In this document: in pieces, positions 5,095-6,246 of the stretch
Layout: each line of letters starts with the position of its first letter
Numbering within the stretch: the stretch's first letter is position 1
NCBI GenBank assembly: GCA_944393305.1
Contig: CALXZS010000078.1
Span: 1 to 6,246 of the forward strand
Direction of reading: 5' to 3'
DNA: 6,246 bases
Origin: an uncultured Clostridia bacterium
GTDB lineage: Bacteria; Bacillota; Clostridia; TANB77; CAG-508
Translations under genes and position numbers: made by a program
The notes under the pieces: generated by a model
Told to the model about the DNA's origin: nothing
Databases searched by the model: none
Seen by the model: only the letters and a program-made list of their open reading frames with translations

Positions 5095-5976
5095 ATGTAC
5101 GATTTAATCATACGAAATAGGAAACTAAATAAATTAAAAGTTGCATTAGTAATATTAGTATTGATTCTAATAATTATGGTAATATTTACAAGCGTTAGAT
5201 TAGTACAGATGTATAAAGTTAGTAAAACCATAAATGAGTACAATATATGGATTGAAAAATTTAATGAAGAAAAAGCTAAGAAAGCACAAGAAGAAGCTAA
5301 TAGGTTTGCAACATTAAATTCAGAAGAACTTGACAAAATAAGTAACATATATAAACATCAAGATAATAAAAGAGTATTTTTGACATTTGATGATGGTCCA
5401 TCGCAAGCAGTTACACCATATATATTAGACTTATTAAAACAAGAAAATATAAAAGCTTCATTTTTTGTATTAGGAGTAAAAGCTGAAGCAAATCCAGATA
5501 TATTAAAAAGAGAATATAATGAGGGTCATTTTATTGGAAATCATGGATATTCTCATAAATATAAAGAAATATATGCTACTTCACAAGCTGTTTTGGATGA
5601 ATATAATAAAGCAAATCAAATTATAAAAGACGCATTAGGAAATCAAAACTATAATTCATTAGTATTTAGATTTCCAGGGGGTTCAAGTGGTGGACCATAT
5701 CATGACGTAAAAAAAGAAGCAAAAGAACTTTTAAAACAGAATGGTATTGCGAGCTTAGATTGGAATGCACTTACAAATGATGCAGCAGGCGCTAGTACGA
5801 AAGATGAAATAATGCAAAATTTTTATGATACAGTAGAAGGAAAAACAAGCGTAGTATTACTTATGCATGATGCATCAGATAAAATATTAACATATGAATG
5901 TCTACCAGATATAATTAAGTATTTTAAGGATAATGGTTATACTTTTGAGAGTTTATATGATGTACTTGGAAGATAA
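5095..5976 (+). CDS. Membrane-anchored polysaccharide deacetylase (NodB domain)
   Basis: A 293-aa member of carbohydrate esterase family 4. It likely removes acetyl groups from cell-wall peptidoglycan or a related polysaccharide outside the membrane. A basic N-terminus (RNRKLNKLK) leads into one membrane segment (about 14-36), then a charged, probably helical linker (about 44-72) and the NodB domain (about 93-293). Catalytic motifs are TFDDGPS (97-103, Asp99 base, Asp100 metal ligand), H150 and H154 in NHGYSHKY (metal ligands), RFPGGSS (192-198), DWNALTND (222-229) and LMHDA (256-260, His258). The second motif has Gly where HS/T-xxH is usual, a variant also seen in clostridial homologues from memory. 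I chose the ATG at 5095 because GGGGGAG (5085-5091) can serve as its ribosome binding site, with short spacing. The ATG at 5083 overlaps that site and has none of its own, and would give 297 aa. It is a single-gene unit with its own promoter and terminator. Substrate is not determinable here. Confidence 0.92.
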   Translation: MYDLIIRNRKLNKLKVALVILVLILIIMVIFTSVRLVQMYKVSKTINEYNIWIEKFNEEKAKKAQEEANRFATLNSEELDKISNIYKHQDNKRVFLTFDDGPSQAVTPYILDLLKQENIKASFFVLGVKAEANPDILKREYNEGHFIGNHGYSHKYKEIYATSQAVLDEYNKANQIIKDALGNQNYNSLVFRFPGGSSGGPYHDVKKEAKELLKQNGIASLDWNALTNDAAGASTKDEIMQNFYDTVEGKTSVVLLMHDASDKILTYECLPDIIKYFKDNGYTFESLYDVLGR

Positions 5977-5986
5977 TTTTTGATTT

Positions 5987-5996
5987 GGGACGGTCC
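5987..5996. repeat. Short GGGACGGTCC dyad after the deacetylase gene
   Basis: GGACGGTCC is nearly self-complementary and shares the GGGAC beginning of the element at 4973. It sits 10 nt after the stop codon. It may be a degenerate relative of the same intergenic element, but ten bases are too few to say. Confidence 0.3.
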
Positions 5997-6012
5997 TTTA
6001 TTGAAAATTTAT

Positions 6013-6052
6013 CTTTACAATTCAGTGGTTAAACAACCAATGTAAAGGTTTT
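6013..6052 (+). terminator. Probable intrinsic terminator of the deacetylase gene
   Basis: CTTTACA (6013-6019) pairs with TGTAAAG (6041-6047), and inside it TGGTT (6026-6030) pairs with AACCA (6035-6039) around a 4-nt loop, with a six-base bulge on the 5' side. A short T-run (GTTTTG) follows. The U-tract is weak. Confidence 0.55.
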
Positions 6053-6122
6053 GAAATAAAAATTTAAAGTAAAAAGTTAAAAATTTTACAACTTAAAAAA
6101 TTTAAAAAAATTAATAAAACTC

Positions 6123-6151
6123 TTGACAATCATCTAAAAAAAGTGTATATT
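6123..6151 (+). promoter_or_regulatory. Strong promoter of the tRNA gene
   Basis: Consensus TTGACA (6123-6128), a 17-nt spacer and TATATT (6146-6151). Transcription would begin near 6158, about 16 nt before the mature tRNA 5' end. Confidence 0.8.
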
Positions 6152-6173
6152 TAATATTGTTCATATTAAATAT

Positions 6174-6246
6174 GCGGATGTGGCGGAATTGGCAGACGCG
6201 CTGGTCTTAGGAACCAGTGTCAACGACGTGGGGGTTCAAGTCCCTT
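6174..6246 (+). tRNA. tRNA-Leu (anticodon UAG), 3' end cut by the window
   Basis: The acceptor 5' strand is GCGGATG (6174-6180), followed by a D arm with GGCAGACGC. The anticodon stem CTGGT/ACCAG (6201-6205, 6213-6217) encloses loop CTTAGGA, with TAG at 6208-6210. A long class II variable arm (about 6218-6230), typical of tRNA-Leu, and the T arm GGGTTCAAGTCCC follow. The 3' acceptor strand lies beyond 6246, so whether CCA is encoded is unknown. The strong promoter suggests it may lead a tRNA cluster. Confidence 0.95.

Noticed and set aside
5007..5348. A 113-aa minus-strand open frame
   Set aside because: It lies antisense to the deacetylase N-terminus, promoter and terminator, with no start signals of its own. 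The hydrophobic look comes from the complement of A/T-rich codons.
6174..6246. tRNA-Leu 3' end as an integration (att) site
   Set aside because: The 3' end is outside the window and no second copy of its sequence or integrase gene is seen here.

Overview
The window is a very AT-rich stretch that looks like a low-GC Firmicute, most likely a gut-type clostridium. The evidence is strong AAGGAGG-type ribosome binding sites, AGA/ATA/TTA-heavy codon use, sigma-A-like promoters (TTGnnn-N17-TATAAT), short hairpin-plus-U-tract terminators, a membrane-anchored polysaccharide deacetylase, and a manganese riboswitch in front of a P-type ATPase. The species cannot be named from sequence alone.

Left third (1-1876): mostly decayed genes. 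Positions 1-198 hold the 3' end of an ORF6N/RhuM-type protein with an internal deletion and a frame change. It is followed by a UUCG-type terminator and then an orphan ribosome binding site leading into a stop-riddled stretch (about 390-600). One intact gene lies here, on the minus strand (656-1318, 220 aa, function unknown), with its own promoter and terminator. Back to back with it, on the plus strand, is the 3' remnant of a WG-repeat-like protein that changes reading frame twice (about 1388-1876).

Middle (1877-5050): a self-contained metal-homeostasis unit. A good promoter (2006-2034) reads into a yybP-ykoY-class Mn2+ riboswitch (about 2042-2125). The 3' strand of its P1 helix doubles as the 5' arm of an intrinsic terminator (2115-2159). 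A complete 909-aa P2A-type (Ca2+/Mn2+-like) cation ATPase follows (2218-4947). The expected logic is that high Mn2+ stabilises the aptamer, blocks the terminator and turns on an efflux pump. A pair of inverted 30-nt repeats (27 of 30 matching) sits just outside this unit, at 1938-1967 and 4966-4995.

Right end (5000-6246): a hairpin terminator, then a promoter, and a 293-aa membrane-anchored NodB-fold polysaccharide deacetylase (5095-5976) with its own terminator. A strong promoter then leads into a tRNA-Leu(UAG) gene cut by the window edge.

No large undescribed multi-gene system is evident. The points most worth following are the riboswitch-controlled ATPase, the inverted repeats around it, the unidentified minus-strand gene in a gene graveyard, and the two structured relics.
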